DNA of 64,000 bases from the NCBI RefSeq assembly GCF_000022325.1, contig NC_012034.1, forward strand, positions 2,045,501 to 2,109,500. The letters run 5' to 3'. The translations under genes and the position numbers were made by a program. The notes beneath the pieces were generated by a model. That model saw nothing but the letters and a program-made list of their open reading frames with translations, was not told where the DNA came from and ran no database searches. The stretch is from Caldicellulosiruptor bescii DSM 6725. GTDB lineage: Bacteria > Bacillota > Thermoanaerobacteria > Caldicellulosiruptorales > Caldicellulosiruptoraceae. Positions 27,445 through 35,934 of this stretch are shown one piece after another. The stretch's first letter is position 1. Each line of letters starts with the position of its first letter.

Positions 27445-28368
27445 ATGATTTCTGTAAAGGTTCCGGCATCGTCGGCAAACCTTGGTGCCGGATTTGACTG
27501 TATGGGTGTTGCTCTCAAGCTTTACAACATCATTGAAGTTGAAGAGATTGAAAAAGGACTTATAATTACTTCATCACCGGATGACCCATCAATTGCAAAG
27601 GATGAAAACAACCTTGTGTTCAGAGCTATGAAGACAGTGTTTGATGAGGTTGGTTGGTATCCCAGAGGGCTTAGGATAAACCTTATAAACGAAATTCCAC
27701 TAACGCGCGGACTTGGTTCTTCTGCCGCTTGTATCTCAGGCGGAATCTATGCTGCAAATTTACTGTGCGGCGGAAAACTTTCTGAAGAAGAGATGATTTA
27801 TTTGGCTGCAAAGATGGAGGGGCATCCGGACAACTCAACACCAGCAATGATTGGTGGACTTGTGTTTGCAGTACTGGAAGATAAAAAGGTAAACTATATC
27901 AAGTTTGTTGTGCCAGCAAGACTCAAGTTTGCAGTGTTTATTCCTGATTTTCAGCTATCAACAGAATATGCAAGAAATATTCTGCCAAAATACATTGAGT
28001 TCAAAGATGCCGTGTTTAACATTGGCAGAGCAACGCTTTTTGCAAGTGCAATCACAACAGGAAACTATGAGCTTTTACCGGCTGCAACACAGGATAGGCT
28101 TCACCAGCCGTACAGAAAAAAGCTCATTCCTGACTTTGATAAAATTGTTAACCTGTCTTTAGAAGCTGGCGCAAAAGGAGCGTTCTTGTCTGGCGCAGGA
28201 CCTTCTATAATCGCTCTTGTTGATGAGAATTATGAAATCTTTGAACAGAACGTCAAAAATGCACTTGCCAGCATGGATCTTGTGGCTAACTGGGACTTTA
28301 TGATTTTGGAAGCTGACAATAGCGGTGCAACAGTTTTTTCTGTTCAGAGCACAAGCTTAAAAAGATAA
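27445..28368 (+). CDS. thrB: Homoserine kinase
   Basis: 307 residues of the GHMP kinase superfamily. N-terminal KVPASSANLGAGFDCMGVAL, ATP-binding loop PLTRGLGSSAACISGGI, and the C-terminal GAFLSGAGPSIIAL. It phosphorylates homoserine on the way to threonine. The start follows GGAGG, 29 bp after the hom stop. No thrC is seen in the window. Confidence 0.95.
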   Translation: MISVKVPASSANLGAGFDCMGVALKLYNIIEVEEIEKGLIITSSPDDPSIAKDENNLVFRAMKTVFDEVGWYPRGLRINLINEIPLTRGLGSSAACISGGIYAANLLCGGKLSEEEMIYLAAKMEGHPDNSTPAMIGGLVFAVLEDKKVNYIKFVVPARLKFAVFIPDFQLSTEYARNILPKYIEFKDAVFNIGRATLFASAITTGNYELLPAATQDRLHQPYRKKLIPDFDKIVNLSLEAGAKGAFLSGAGPSIIALVDENYEIFEQNVKNALASMDLVANWDFMILEADNSGATVFSVQSTSLKR

Positions 28369-28460
28369 AGCAAACTACTCAAAAGTGTAATATAATAGTA
28401 TCAAAATGGTATTGATAAGTTTCATTTTAAACCATTGATTTCACAAGGGAGGGAAATATC

Positions 28461-29690
28461 TTGGGAATAGTTGTCCAAAAGTATGGTGGAACATCTGTTG
28501 CAGACAAAGAAAGAATATTTAGAGCAGCAAAGCGGGCAATTAGCGAGTATGAAAAAGGAAACAAGGTTGTGGTTGTTGTCTCAGCTCAAGGCGATACAAC
28601 AGATGAGCTTATTGAAAAGGCAAAAGAGATAAACGAAAATCCTTCAAAAAGAGAGATGGATGTGCTCCTTTCTACCGGTGAACAGATTTCGATTGCACTT
28701 ATGGCAATGGCAATTGAAAAGCTTGGGTATCCTGTCATTTCGCTGACTGGTTGGCAGGCAGGAATAAAGACAGATAGCCATTATTCAAATGCAAGAATCA
28801 TTGAAATTGACACAGAAAGGCTCCAAAGAGAGCTTGATAAAAGGAACATAGTTGTTGTTGCAGGTTTTCAGGGAATAAATAAGTATGATGATATAACCAC
28901 GCTGGGGCGTGGAGGATCTGATACAACAGCTGTAGCTTTGGCTGCAGCTTTGAAAGCTGATAAGTGCGAAATATATACAGATGTTGACGGTGTTTATACA
29001 GCAGACCCAAGAATTGTTCCAAACGCATCAAAGCTCAAAGAAATTTCTTATGATGAGATGTTAGAGCTTGCCACACTTGGTGCAAAGGTACTTCATAACA
29101 GGTCTGTTGAGCTTGCAAAAAAATACAATATTCCCCTTGTTGTTAGGTCATCTTTCAACGACAATGAAGGAACAATTGTAAAGGAGGTAAATTCGGTGGA
29201 AAAGCTTTTAGTATCCGGTGTTGCGTGTGACAAGGATATTGCAAGGGTTGCAGTGATTGGAGTTGAAAATATTCCGGGCAAGGCATTTCAGATATTTTCA
29301 CTTTTGGCAAAAGAAAATATAAATGTTGATATAATTTTGCAGTCAATTGGAAGAGAAAAAACAAAGGATATATCGTTTACAGTATCAAAGAGCAACTTGA
29401 AGCAGACACTTGATGTTTTGACAAAGAATCTGCACATAATTGGCGCAAAGGATATAACATATGCTGACAATGTTGCAAAGGTCTCTATAGTTGGTGCTGG
29501 AATGGTCAACAATCCAGGCGTTGCTGCAATGATGTTTGAAGCTCTTTATGATGCAGGTATCAACATCGAGATGATTTCGACATCCGAGATAAAGATATCA
29601 GTCTTGATTGACGAAAAGGATGCTGAAAAAGCAGTCAGAGCTATACATGACAAGTTCAAACTTCATCTTTTGAACAGTAATGGTAAATAA
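28461..29690 (+). CDS. lysC: Aspartate kinase
   Basis: 409 residues. N-terminal VQKYGGTSVADKERIF, the catalytic FQGINKYDDITTLGRGGSDTTAVALAAAL region (split; key part TTLGRGGSDTTAVAL), then two ACT domains with IPGKAFQIFSLLAKENINVD and NPGVAAMMFEALYDAGINIEMIS. It makes beta-aspartyl phosphate, the entry to Lys/Thr/Met synthesis. The TTG start follows AAGGGAGGG. A 92-bp gap from thrB holds a possible TATAAT at about 28392, so it may have its own promoter. Confidence 0.95.
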   Translation: MGIVVQKYGGTSVADKERIFRAAKRAISEYEKGNKVVVVVSAQGDTTDELIEKAKEINENPSKREMDVLLSTGEQISIALMAMAIEKLGYPVISLTGWQAGIKTDSHYSNARIIEIDTERLQRELDKRNIVVVAGFQGINKYDDITTLGRGGSDTTAVALAAALKADKCEIYTDVDGVYTADPRIVPNASKLKEISYDEMLELATLGAKVLHNRSVELAKKYNIPLVVRSSFNDNEGTIVKEVNSVEKLLVSGVACDKDIARVAVIGVENIPGKAFQIFSLLAKENINVDIILQSIGREKTKDISFTVSKSNLKQTLDVLTKNLHIIGAKDITYADNVAKVSIVGAGMVNNPGVAAMMFEALYDAGINIEMISTSEIKISVLIDEKDAEKAVRAIHDKFKLHLLNSNGK

Positions 29691-29699
29691 AATAAGCAA

Positions 29700-29734
29700 G
29701 AGGGGCTGTCCAAAAAAGTTATGGATAGCCCCTT
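29700..29734. terminator. Bidirectional terminator between lysC and the RiPP operon
   Basis: AGGGGCTGTCC (29701-29711) pairs with GGATAGCCCCTT (29723-29734) with one mismatch. The two converging operons end on each side of it, 10 and 15 bp away. Confidence 0.75.
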
Positions 29735-29748
29735 GATTAGTTACATCT

Positions 29749-31440
29749 TCAAATTTCTACAATACTTCCATTCTGAAACCTTAAAATTTTATCTGCTATT
29801 GATAACGTAGAAGCTTTATGAGTTATTACAAGAATTAATGAATTTTTCTGTTTTAATTTAACGATTGAGTTCAGAATTATTTCTTCTGTCTCAGGATCAA
29901 GGAAAGATGTCGGCTCATCTAGTATTACAATTTTAGGTTTTCTTAGTAATATTCTTGCAAGTGCTATACGTTGAGCCTCACCTAAGGATATTTGTGCTCC
30001 GCGAATACCAATATCAATATTTAGCCCCTTTGGATCTCTAGCAATTAAATCAGTAAGTCCAGCTTCAGCAATAACTTTTTTTACATCATCTAATGAGTAA
30101 TTGTCATTTCCAAGGGTTACATTTTCATATAATGTACCATTAATTATAAATGCATTTTGTAGTAAAAATCCAACATTTTTTCTGAAGTCTTCTATGTTAA
30201 TTTCTTCGATATTAACTCCATCTATCAAAATTTCCCCCACTTGAGGTTTGAGTAATCTTGAAACAATTCTTGCAAATGTGCTTTTACCTGAACCACTCTT
30301 TCCTGTTAATGCAACAATACATCCTGGTTTAAGAATTAGATTTACATTATTAAGAACTGGATAATTGTTTTCATAAGCAAAAAAAACATTTCGCATTTCT
30401 AAAGTTTCCTCAAATCTAAATGGCTTATTACCACCTTTTTCTATTAAAACAAACGGACTTTTATAATACTCTTCAAATCTTAGATAAGCAACTTTCAATT
30501 CTTGGCAGCTTAACACAATACCGGTCATTGAGACGATTGGTTGATATAAAAGTCCTGCAAGTATATAAAATCCCATAAAGGTTCCAACAGTTATCTTACC
30601 TGAAAATACAAGATTTGCCCCAAACCATAAAGTACCAAATGACCACAATTGGTTCAACAAACTGGTTCCTGTTTGATACATTGATTGAATAAATACTAAT
30701 TTAACGATAGCATAAATAAGATTCTTCATATTGTGGCTTACCCTTTCAAAAGCTATTTTTTCTAAACTTAAAGTTTTAATTAACTCTATTGCATTGAAAT
30801 GCTCGTTAATTTCTGAAACAGTATTTTGTTCTATATTTTTTTTATTAAATACTGCTTTCTTTACTGGTTCTCTAAACCTCACTATAAGTATGACCTGGAA
30901 CATAAATACTATTACTACTAATGACATTAAAATAGGTGACCACTTATACATTAAATACAAAATCAATACTACCCAAATTGTATACATTGGCATATTAATA
31001 ATCAATTTCAAAAAATAATCTACCATAAATTCGGTATCATAAAACATTCTGTACTGGATTTCACCACTTTTTTTAGACATATGAAATACCAATGATGTGT
31101 GTTGAAGTTTATTAAAAAAATCCATTTTGATTCTGTAATTTAAAAAAGCAGTTAATCTTGCCATTAAATAGCTATTTAAAAGGTTTATAGTTGCAATTAT
31201 AACAAATGCTAAGCTCATTAAAATTAACAATCTTATTAATAAATTCTTGTCGTGAGCAGCAAATATTCTATCAACAAGCATTTTACTTATTGTTGGAGAT
31301 ATTAGATTCGATATTGCTAATAAAGATGAAAACAACAATACTAAAAAGATCTGAAACTTATATCCCTTAACATAAGGAAACATAGTTTTTAAATATTCAA
31401 CAAAAACTTTTTTAGCTAATTTTTCTCCAATACATCTCAT
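29749..31440 (-). CDS. ABC exporter (membrane plus ATPase fused), likely RiPP export
   Basis: About 563 residues: six membrane helices (residues 15-310) and a nucleotide-binding domain with Walker A GKSGSGKST, Q-loop FLLQNAFIINGT, Walker B IVILDEPTSFLDPE and H-loop VITHKAST. The signature is ISLGEAQRIALARILL, in which the usual LSGGQ is replaced by SLGEAQ. No C39 peptidase domain is present, so leader removal must be done by another protein. It is the last gene of the RiPP-like operon; I take ATG at 31438-31440 (after GAGTGAG), with TTG at 31446 as alternative. Peptide export is inferred from context. Confidence 0.85.
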   Translation of the reverse strand: MRCIGEKLAKKVFVEYLKTMFPYVKGYKFQIFLVLLFSSLLAISNLISPTISKMLVDRIFAAHDKNLLIRLLILMSLAFVIIATINLLNSYLMARLTAFLNYRIKMDFFNKLQHTSLVFHMSKKSGEIQYRMFYDTEFMVDYFLKLIINMPMYTIWVVLILYLMYKWSPILMSLVVIVFMFQVILIVRFREPVKKAVFNKKNIEQNTVSEINEHFNAIELIKTLSLEKIAFERVSHNMKNLIYAIVKLVFIQSMYQTGTSLLNQLWSFGTLWFGANLVFSGKITVGTFMGFYILAGLLYQPIVSMTGIVLSCQELKVAYLRFEEYYKSPFVLIEKGGNKPFRFEETLEMRNVFFAYENNYPVLNNVNLILKPGCIVALTGKSGSGKSTFARIVSRLLKPQVGEILIDGVNIEEINIEDFRKNVGFLLQNAFIINGTLYENVTLGNDNYSLDDVKKVIAEAGLTDLIARDPKGLNIDIGIRGAQISLGEAQRIALARILLRKPKIVILDEPTSFLDPETEEIILNSIVKLKQKNSLILVITHKASTLSIADKILRFQNGSIVEI

Positions 31441-31442
31441 AT

Positions 31443-32018
31443 TCAACTCACTCTTTCTATAACTGTTTTCCCATCAGTATAGTAAATTAAAGAGTAATCA
31501 TCTTTACTATATTCGCAAATTGTGTAATAAGGTTGCCAGAGATAATATTTTAAAAATTTGCAATTATTTGCACTCGATGTTTTGACTATAATTTGACCAA
31601 TAGTAAACATTTCTGGAATAAATATATACAATCTTTTCATATTACATGAAGTTAAATTTTCGTATAAATTCTTTAATAAAAATAAGATCTGAAGCTTATC
31701 ATATACCTTACCTGTAAACCACAAACACTTTTCTTTATAATAATTCTCTTCTACTAAAATCTTGCCTGGCGTCGTATAAGTAATATTAATTATTTTTTTA
31801 TCCTGTCCATATTCTTTTTTAGTATGAGCTGAAAGAGGCAAATAATTATTCCCATTTATAATTAACCTTGTTTCTTCGATACCTAAAAGAGTTTCAATCT
31901 TTGAATCAAAAAATATATGTTGATCATTTTGAAACTTGAGGTTAATAAATTGTCTACCAATTTTATGTCCTTGATTATAGATTATATAATTGTAACTTAC
32001 ATTTCTCAAAAGTATCAC
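31443..32018 (-). CDS. Unrecognised protein of the RiPP-like operon
   Basis: 191 residues, no family recognised. It is rich in Tyr, Ile, Asn and Lys, has no clear signal peptide or membrane helix, and looks beta-rich (RLIINGNNYLPLSAHTKKEYG; IINITYTTPGKILVEENYYK). The GTG start overlaps the stop of the protease gene (GTGA), and its end nearly touches the exporter gene, so coupled translation is likely. Possible accessory, immunity or binding role; function is unknown. Confidence 0.6.
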   Translation of the reverse strand: MILLRNVSYNYIIYNQGHKIGRQFINLKFQNDQHIFFDSKIETLLGIEETRLIINGNNYLPLSAHTKKEYGQDKKIINITYTTPGKILVEENYYKEKCLWFTGKVYDKLQILFLLKNLYENLTSCNMKRLYIFIPEMFTIGQIIVKTSSANNCKFLKYYLWQPYYTICEYSKDDYSLIYYTDGKTVIERVS

Positions 32019-32740
32019 CCCAAAGTTCGTATTTTATTAAGTATAATATTTACAAATAAAATTACAAATATTGCAGGCCAAAACATTAATAAAAATTCAT
32101 CCATTTTCTCATTTATTATGCGAATCTTCAGCTGATACAAAAAAGCACTTATGTTCACTGCTGTATGTAACAAAATAGCAAAAACTAAATTTAAAAAAGA
32201 AAAACTTTTTATATCTTTCTTCAAGCCAGTTAGTGCTACAACTGTGAGTCCAGTATGAATTATAACACAAAGAAACATCTCAGTTGCAAAACCACCAAAA
32301 TAATAAAACGAATATCCTGCCATAGAAGGATTTTTTGAAATACCAAAGGCAATATACCATATCTCACCAATACCAAATCCAAAACCTAAAATATAGGCAA
32401 TCCTTAGTAAAGTTTTTGAATCAACATTATAAAGTTTTAGAAAAAAAGAAGGTAGAATTTTTATTATTTCTTCTGTTATACTTGGGAGAAATAGGAAAAT
32501 TATTAGATATCCAACGGGAGCTTTTAAAGTTGTATTTCCATGAACATTAAAAACCTCTTTTAAAATCTTAAGTAATGGAGCTTTCACTAATAAATTTACA
32601 ATTGGACAACTCAAAGCACTTATTACACCTAAAAAAATATATTTATCAAGTTTTTCAAAAAAGTAATAGTAAATAAACCCACCCCAAAATACAAAAGCCA
32701 TTAATGTAGAGATAAAAGCTGCAATATAAATGGAATACAC
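32015..32740 (-). CDS. PrsW-like intramembrane protease
   Basis: 241 residues with about seven membrane helices. The diagnostic glutamate pair is seen at residues 90-91 (FLPSITEEIIKILPSFF), followed by ILGFGFGIGEIWYIAFG and later histidines in IIHTGLTVVALTG and AILLHTAVNISAF. These E..., E and H positions match the PrsW/CPBP-type glutamic intramembrane proteases. In this operon it may cut the leader from the modified peptide or confer immunity, as membrane proteases do in the YydF system. The GTG start follows GGAGGAATAGGA. Confidence 0.72.
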   Translation of the reverse strand: MYSIYIAAFISTLMAFVFWGGFIYYYFFEKLDKYIFLGVISALSCPIVNLLVKAPLLKILKEVFNVHGNTTLKAPVGYLIIFLFLPSITEEIIKILPSFFLKLYNVDSKTLLRIAYILGFGFGIGEIWYIAFGISKNPSMAGYSFYYFGGFATEMFLCVIIHTGLTVVALTGLKKDIKSFSFLNLVFAILLHTAVNISAFLYQLKIRIINEKMDEFLLMFWPAIFVILFVNIILNKIRTLG

Positions 32741-32752
32741 TCCTATTCCTCC

Positions 32753-33295
32753 CTAATTCAAACCTGCCTTTTCAATTAAAATATTTTTAAATTCTTCCAA
32801 ATTCTTGGGAGTAATCCCTACCTTCTCACCGTTTTTTAAATAGATTACCAAAATATTTTTGTTTACTCTTGTTGCACACATATATATATAACCCATACCA
32901 AAATAATACACTTTACCTATTGCATAGCCTGGCACTTTAAAAACACTTTGAGTATCTGCAAGAAAATTGGCTTTTAAATTTTCAATAGTTACTTTTTCTA
33001 TTTGGTTATAATAAATTGTTTTTTTGTGCCATCCACATTTTAATATTAACTGGTCTGGATTTAATTTATAATTCATAGTGAAGAAAAAAATAGTATATAA
33101 TATTCCTAAGACTGCAATCAAACAACTTAATATAGATGTGATTAATACTGACACAAAAATATAAGTCTTTTGAGGTAGTCCCTTTACTATAAGTAGGTAT
33201 ACGCATAATAAAAACACAAAAAATGTCAACATGAAAATATGGAAAGGGAATAACCATCCCCATGAATATGAAGGTTTCATTTTTATATAATTCAT
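32753..33295 (-). CDS. Membrane protein with bacterial PH domain
   Basis: 180 residues. Two N-terminal membrane helices (FPFHIFMLTFFVFLLCVYLLIV and TYIFVSVLITSILSCLIAVLG-type) precede a domain of about 100 residues: MNYKLNPDQLILKCGWHKKTI, then YNQIEKVTIENLKAN, and the C-terminal NILVIYLKNGEKVGITPKNLEEF. The ending is typical of bacterial PH domains of the bPH type. Role in the RiPP operon is unknown; immunity or membrane scaffolding is possible. The ATG has AGGAGG 11 bp upstream. Confidence 0.7.
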   Translation of the reverse strand: MNYIKMKPSYSWGWLFPFHIFMLTFFVFLLCVYLLIVKGLPQKTYIFVSVLITSILSCLIAVLGILYTIFFFTMNYKLNPDQLILKCGWHKKTIYYNQIEKVTIENLKANFLADTQSVFKVPGYAIGKVYYFGMGYIYMCATRVNKNILVIYLKNGEKVGITPKNLEEFKNILIEKAGLN

Positions 33296-33451
33296 TGTTC
33301 CAATTATCCTCCTATACTTTTTATTTTTATTAATTACAGAAACTGCTACTTTGAATTTTTAAAAGAAAAATTCTAAAAGTACTTCAAACAAAGATTTTCT
33401 TCGTATAAAAAATTAAATGGCCGACATACTCCTTTTGCTTCTTTTGTAATA

Positions 33452-33685
33452 TCAACATTTGTGTGAAACATTAACATAGTAAGCCGCATTTACTACGGCA
33501 GCCGCATTTACTACGGCAGCTGCATTTACAGCCAATCCTGCATTATTTTGTACAAAAACAGCAGTAAAATAAACTGCCACAAATCCGGCAGCTACTGCTA
33601 AAATAGGTGCAGTTACTACACAAGTCATTGTAGGTTGAACATCTGAGGCTGGCGAAATTGTAGGTGATTCATATACTTTATTCAT
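33452..33685 (-). CDS. Putative RiPP precursor peptide with Asn-every-six core
   Basis: 77 residues. The leader MNKVYESPTISPASDVQPT holds Y5-x-x-P8-x-I10, the YxxP pattern that RRE domains recognise in lasso-peptide leaders. Residues 20-77 are almost only Ala, Val, Asn, Phe, Tyr. Asn occurs at 48, 54, 60, 66 and 72, exactly six apart, and NAAAVV is repeated. Cys22 and the C-terminal Cys77 flank the core. The ribosome site GAGGGGGG is strong, which fits high expression. It follows the RRE gene by 18 bp. The peptide's chemical fate is inferred, not shown. Confidence 0.8.
   Translation of the reverse strand: MNKVYESPTISPASDVQPTMTCVVTAPILAVAAGFVAVYFTAVFVQNNAGLAVNAAAVVNAAAVVNAAYYVNVSHKC
33483..33536 (-). 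repeat. 18-bp tandem repeats encoding the NAAAVV units
   Basis: Two identical 18-bp units (33483-33500 and 33501-33518) and a third diverged copy (33519-33536) lie in frame in the precursor gene. Each unit encodes six residues, so repeat number changes the length of the core without a frameshift. Confidence 0.85.
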
Positions 33686-33703
33686 GATTTTTACCCCCCT
33701 CTC

Positions 33704-34540
33704 TTACTTTTTGATATCAAAGTGAAAAATTATAATATCAGGAGTATGTCGGCCGAGTTCTTCTTTTAAGATACCAGCATATCTGAAATTCCATTTTTCA
33801 AGTTTTTCAAATAATATTTCATTGTCATTTTTTAAGCAAAAGAACAATCTTCTAATATCACGCAGGAGATAATTAATTTCACTCATTTTTTTAACACACC
33901 ATTGAAGAAATTTCATAATTATTTCTAATTCAACGGAATAATCTTCACAATAAAAATATCCAACTGTAGCTGAATTAACTTCTACTTTTAAAAGAGGAGA
34001 AAATGAAATAGTTAAAACATTCTTTCCATCCACAGTTAACGAAAAAAACATTTCCATAAACATAAACACTCTCTGTCGTAGTAACATCTCAGCATAATAT
34101 ACATTTTCGTCAATATAAGGATTAACAAAGTGTGGTGACTCTCTTAATCTTTGCAATACATCTATTACTTCATCTTCATATAACATTTTAAAAACACAAT
34201 TTTCACATCTTTCTTGATAAAAAAGATTAAGTAGAGGGTTTTCATTGAGCCATCTTATTAGACCAAATCTCCATAAACTGTGCAATATGTTAATAACATC
34301 TTCTATCACTCTTTCTTTGGTTGCACCTTTATATTCTTTTAATATTTCGTTCACAATTTCACCTATAGTATGATAACCATCACATTTGTCTAAAATAAAT
34401 CTTGCTGTTTCATTTAGCTTCATTTGCTGAGTTTCTGGATGCTTTTTGCTCAAAAATGTAAGACTACCATCTTGTTCTAACCTTTTATAAAGAAGATTCT
34501 GCTCATCAAACTTCGGAATACTTTTCATAATATCTATCAT
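33704..34540 (-). CDS. PqqD/RRE-domain protein (RiPP recognition)
   Basis: 278 residues. Residues about 18-100 look like a PqqD-like RRE winged-helix: GSLTFLSKKHPETQQMKLNE, TARFILDKCDGYHTIGEIV, then NILHSLWRFGLIRW. The rest is unrecognised, with an ERCENC pair of cysteines near residue 116. RRE domains bind the leader of RiPP precursors and deliver it to the modifying enzyme. The gene lies between the radical SAM gene (2-bp gap) and the precursor. The ATG follows AAGGAGGAG. Confidence 0.75.
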   Translation of the reverse strand: MIDIMKSIPKFDEQNLLYKRLEQDGSLTFLSKKHPETQQMKLNETARFILDKCDGYHTIGEIVNEILKEYKGATKERVIEDVINILHSLWRFGLIRWLNENPLLNLFYQERCENCVFKMLYEDEVIDVLQRLRESPHFVNPYIDENVYYAEMLLRQRVFMFMEMFFSLTVDGKNVLTISFSPLLKVEVNSATVGYFYCEDYSVELEIIMKFLQWCVKKMSEINYLLRDIRRLFFCLKNDNEILFEKLEKWNFRYAGILKEELGRHTPDIIIFHFDIKK

Positions 34541-34542
34541 CT

Positions 34543-35934
34543 TTAGCTCCTCCTTACCATAATAAAATTATCAAACACTAACGGCTCAATAAAATTTAGT
34601 AACATCTCGTAATTTTTAAAATCATATAACAATTCCTTTAAGCTTATCTCTTTAAAATTAAAAATTTTCTGCAAAGCATTAATCTGCAATGGCTCAAGTT
34701 CATATTCTTTTCTGTATACTCCACCTTGTTCATAATACCTTGCTAAAGATACTTTTTGATTTTGAATCGTCAACAATGTATTATCTCTAATTGAAAGATA
34801 ATACTCATCAAAATGTCTTCTAATCAAATTAAATATTTCTTTTATTTTTCCCTTAGCTCTTGAACACCTTATTGAGATTTCTTCCTTAAATTGCTGTTGT
34901 ATAATGTTTACTGGACAAGGCCTACAATCCTCTTTGTAATAACATTCACGACAAACATGAGGCCTATTTTCTTTTATCAAATTTTCTAACTGAATTTTAA
35001 AGTTTTCCAACTTGTTGATTTTCTCTTCATTCAAAATTTTATCAAGAATATTTATACGTGGAAATTCTCCAACATCATTTATCTTGTCTAAAAGAGCTAC
35101 ACAAGGAACTATATCGCCATTTGGCAAAAGAGAGTAGTGTTCTTTTAATATACCGCATTTTGGTATTACTGGACAAAAGTCAGAGCCAAACAAGCAATTA
35201 TAGTACACTGCCTCAGTTGGAAATAACGATTTAGATGTAAGATAATATTTTTTATCTTTTAATTTTAAATAATTTTCTAATATTACATCCCATATCTGTA
35301 TGAATTCATCCGAAGATAGTAATAAATCACTATTGTTTTTTGCATTCCCATCTAAAGAAAGTCCACCAATCACAAGAATATCAATTGGCAGACGATTAAA
35401 AAATTCAGGTACGTGAGCAGCTTCATTTTTATTCTTTCTATTTAGTGACATTTGAATTCCAATGATAATTTGCCTTTTATATTCCATTATATTTTTCAGA
35501 TTACCTAATGCTCTTAATACCTGATCTAAGTTTCCTTCACCCCTAATGTAATCGTTTGAATCTTTCGTAATACCTTCTATGCTAATACTGATAGTCCCAA
35601 CACCACTAGATACAATTTTTTCAGCAAACAAAGTATTTTGTAATAATGTTCCATTAGTGACCAATTCCGTATGTATTCCTTTCACATTACAATAAAAAAT
35701 AAGCTTATCAATATCTTTATACATTAAAGGTTCTTTCGATGAAAAAATTATTTCTTTTATTCCGCAATCACTTAATATATCAACAACAACTTTAGCTGTC
35801 TCAAAATCCATTTCCTTATATTTATCTAACTTTGATCCTACAAAACAATGACGACAATTTAGATTACATTTTGGTTCTATTTCCCATCTGATATTTGTAA
35901 TTTGTATTTTTCCATCCATACTTGTCACCTTCAA
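34543..35934 (-). CDS. Radical SAM/SPASM peptide maturase
   Basis: 463 residues. The N-terminal CNLNCRHCF motif (Cys23, 27, 30) binds the SAM iron-sulfur cluster. A SPASM region follows with LLPNGDIVPCVALL and the cysteine-rich CRECYYKEDCRPCP, suggesting auxiliary clusters. Residues about 385-463 form an extra C-terminal domain (YELEPLQINALQKIFNFKE) that may be another winged-helix/RRE. SPASM enzymes modify ribosomal peptides by thioether, C-C or epimerisation chemistry; which applies is not known. The start overlaps the GNAT gene's stop by 4 bp. Confidence 0.85.
   Translation of the reverse strand: MKVTSMDGKIQITNIRWEIEPKCNLNCRHCFVGSKLDKYKEMDFETAKVVVDILSDCGIKEIIFSSKEPLMYKDIDKLIFYCNVKGIHTELVTNGTLLQNTLFAEKIVSSGVGTISISIEGITKDSNDYIRGEGNLDQVLRALGNLKNIMEYKRQIIIGIQMSLNRKNKNEAAHVPEFFNRLPIDILVIGGLSLDGNAKNNSDLLLSSDEFIQIWDVILENYLKLKDKKYYLTSKSLFPTEAVYYNCLFGSDFCPVIPKCGILKEHYSLLPNGDIVPCVALLDKINDVGEFPRINILDKILNEEKINKLENFKIQLENLIKENRPHVCRECYYKEDCRPCPVNIIQQQFKEEISIRCSRAKGKIKEIFNLIRRHFDEYYLSIRDNTLLTIQNQKVSLARYYEQGGVYRKEYELEPLQINALQKIFNFKEISLKELLYDFKNYEMLLNFIEPLVFDNFIMVRRS

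Larger units (their letters stand above)
33419..33754. repeat. Long-range 14-bp inverted repeat bracketing the precursor gene
   Basis: GGCCGACATACTCC at 33419-33432 is the exact reverse complement of GGAGTATGTCGGCC at 33741-33754 (15 bp if the neighbouring A/T pair is counted). One arm is inside the end of the RRE gene, the other about 20 bp after the precursor stop. In mRNA it could close a stem around the whole precursor frame. Confidence 0.7.

Noticed and set aside
33483-33536. Short tandem repeats as a possible CRISPR array
   Set aside because: Units are directly adjacent, 18 bp, in frame and encode repeating residues; there are no spacers.
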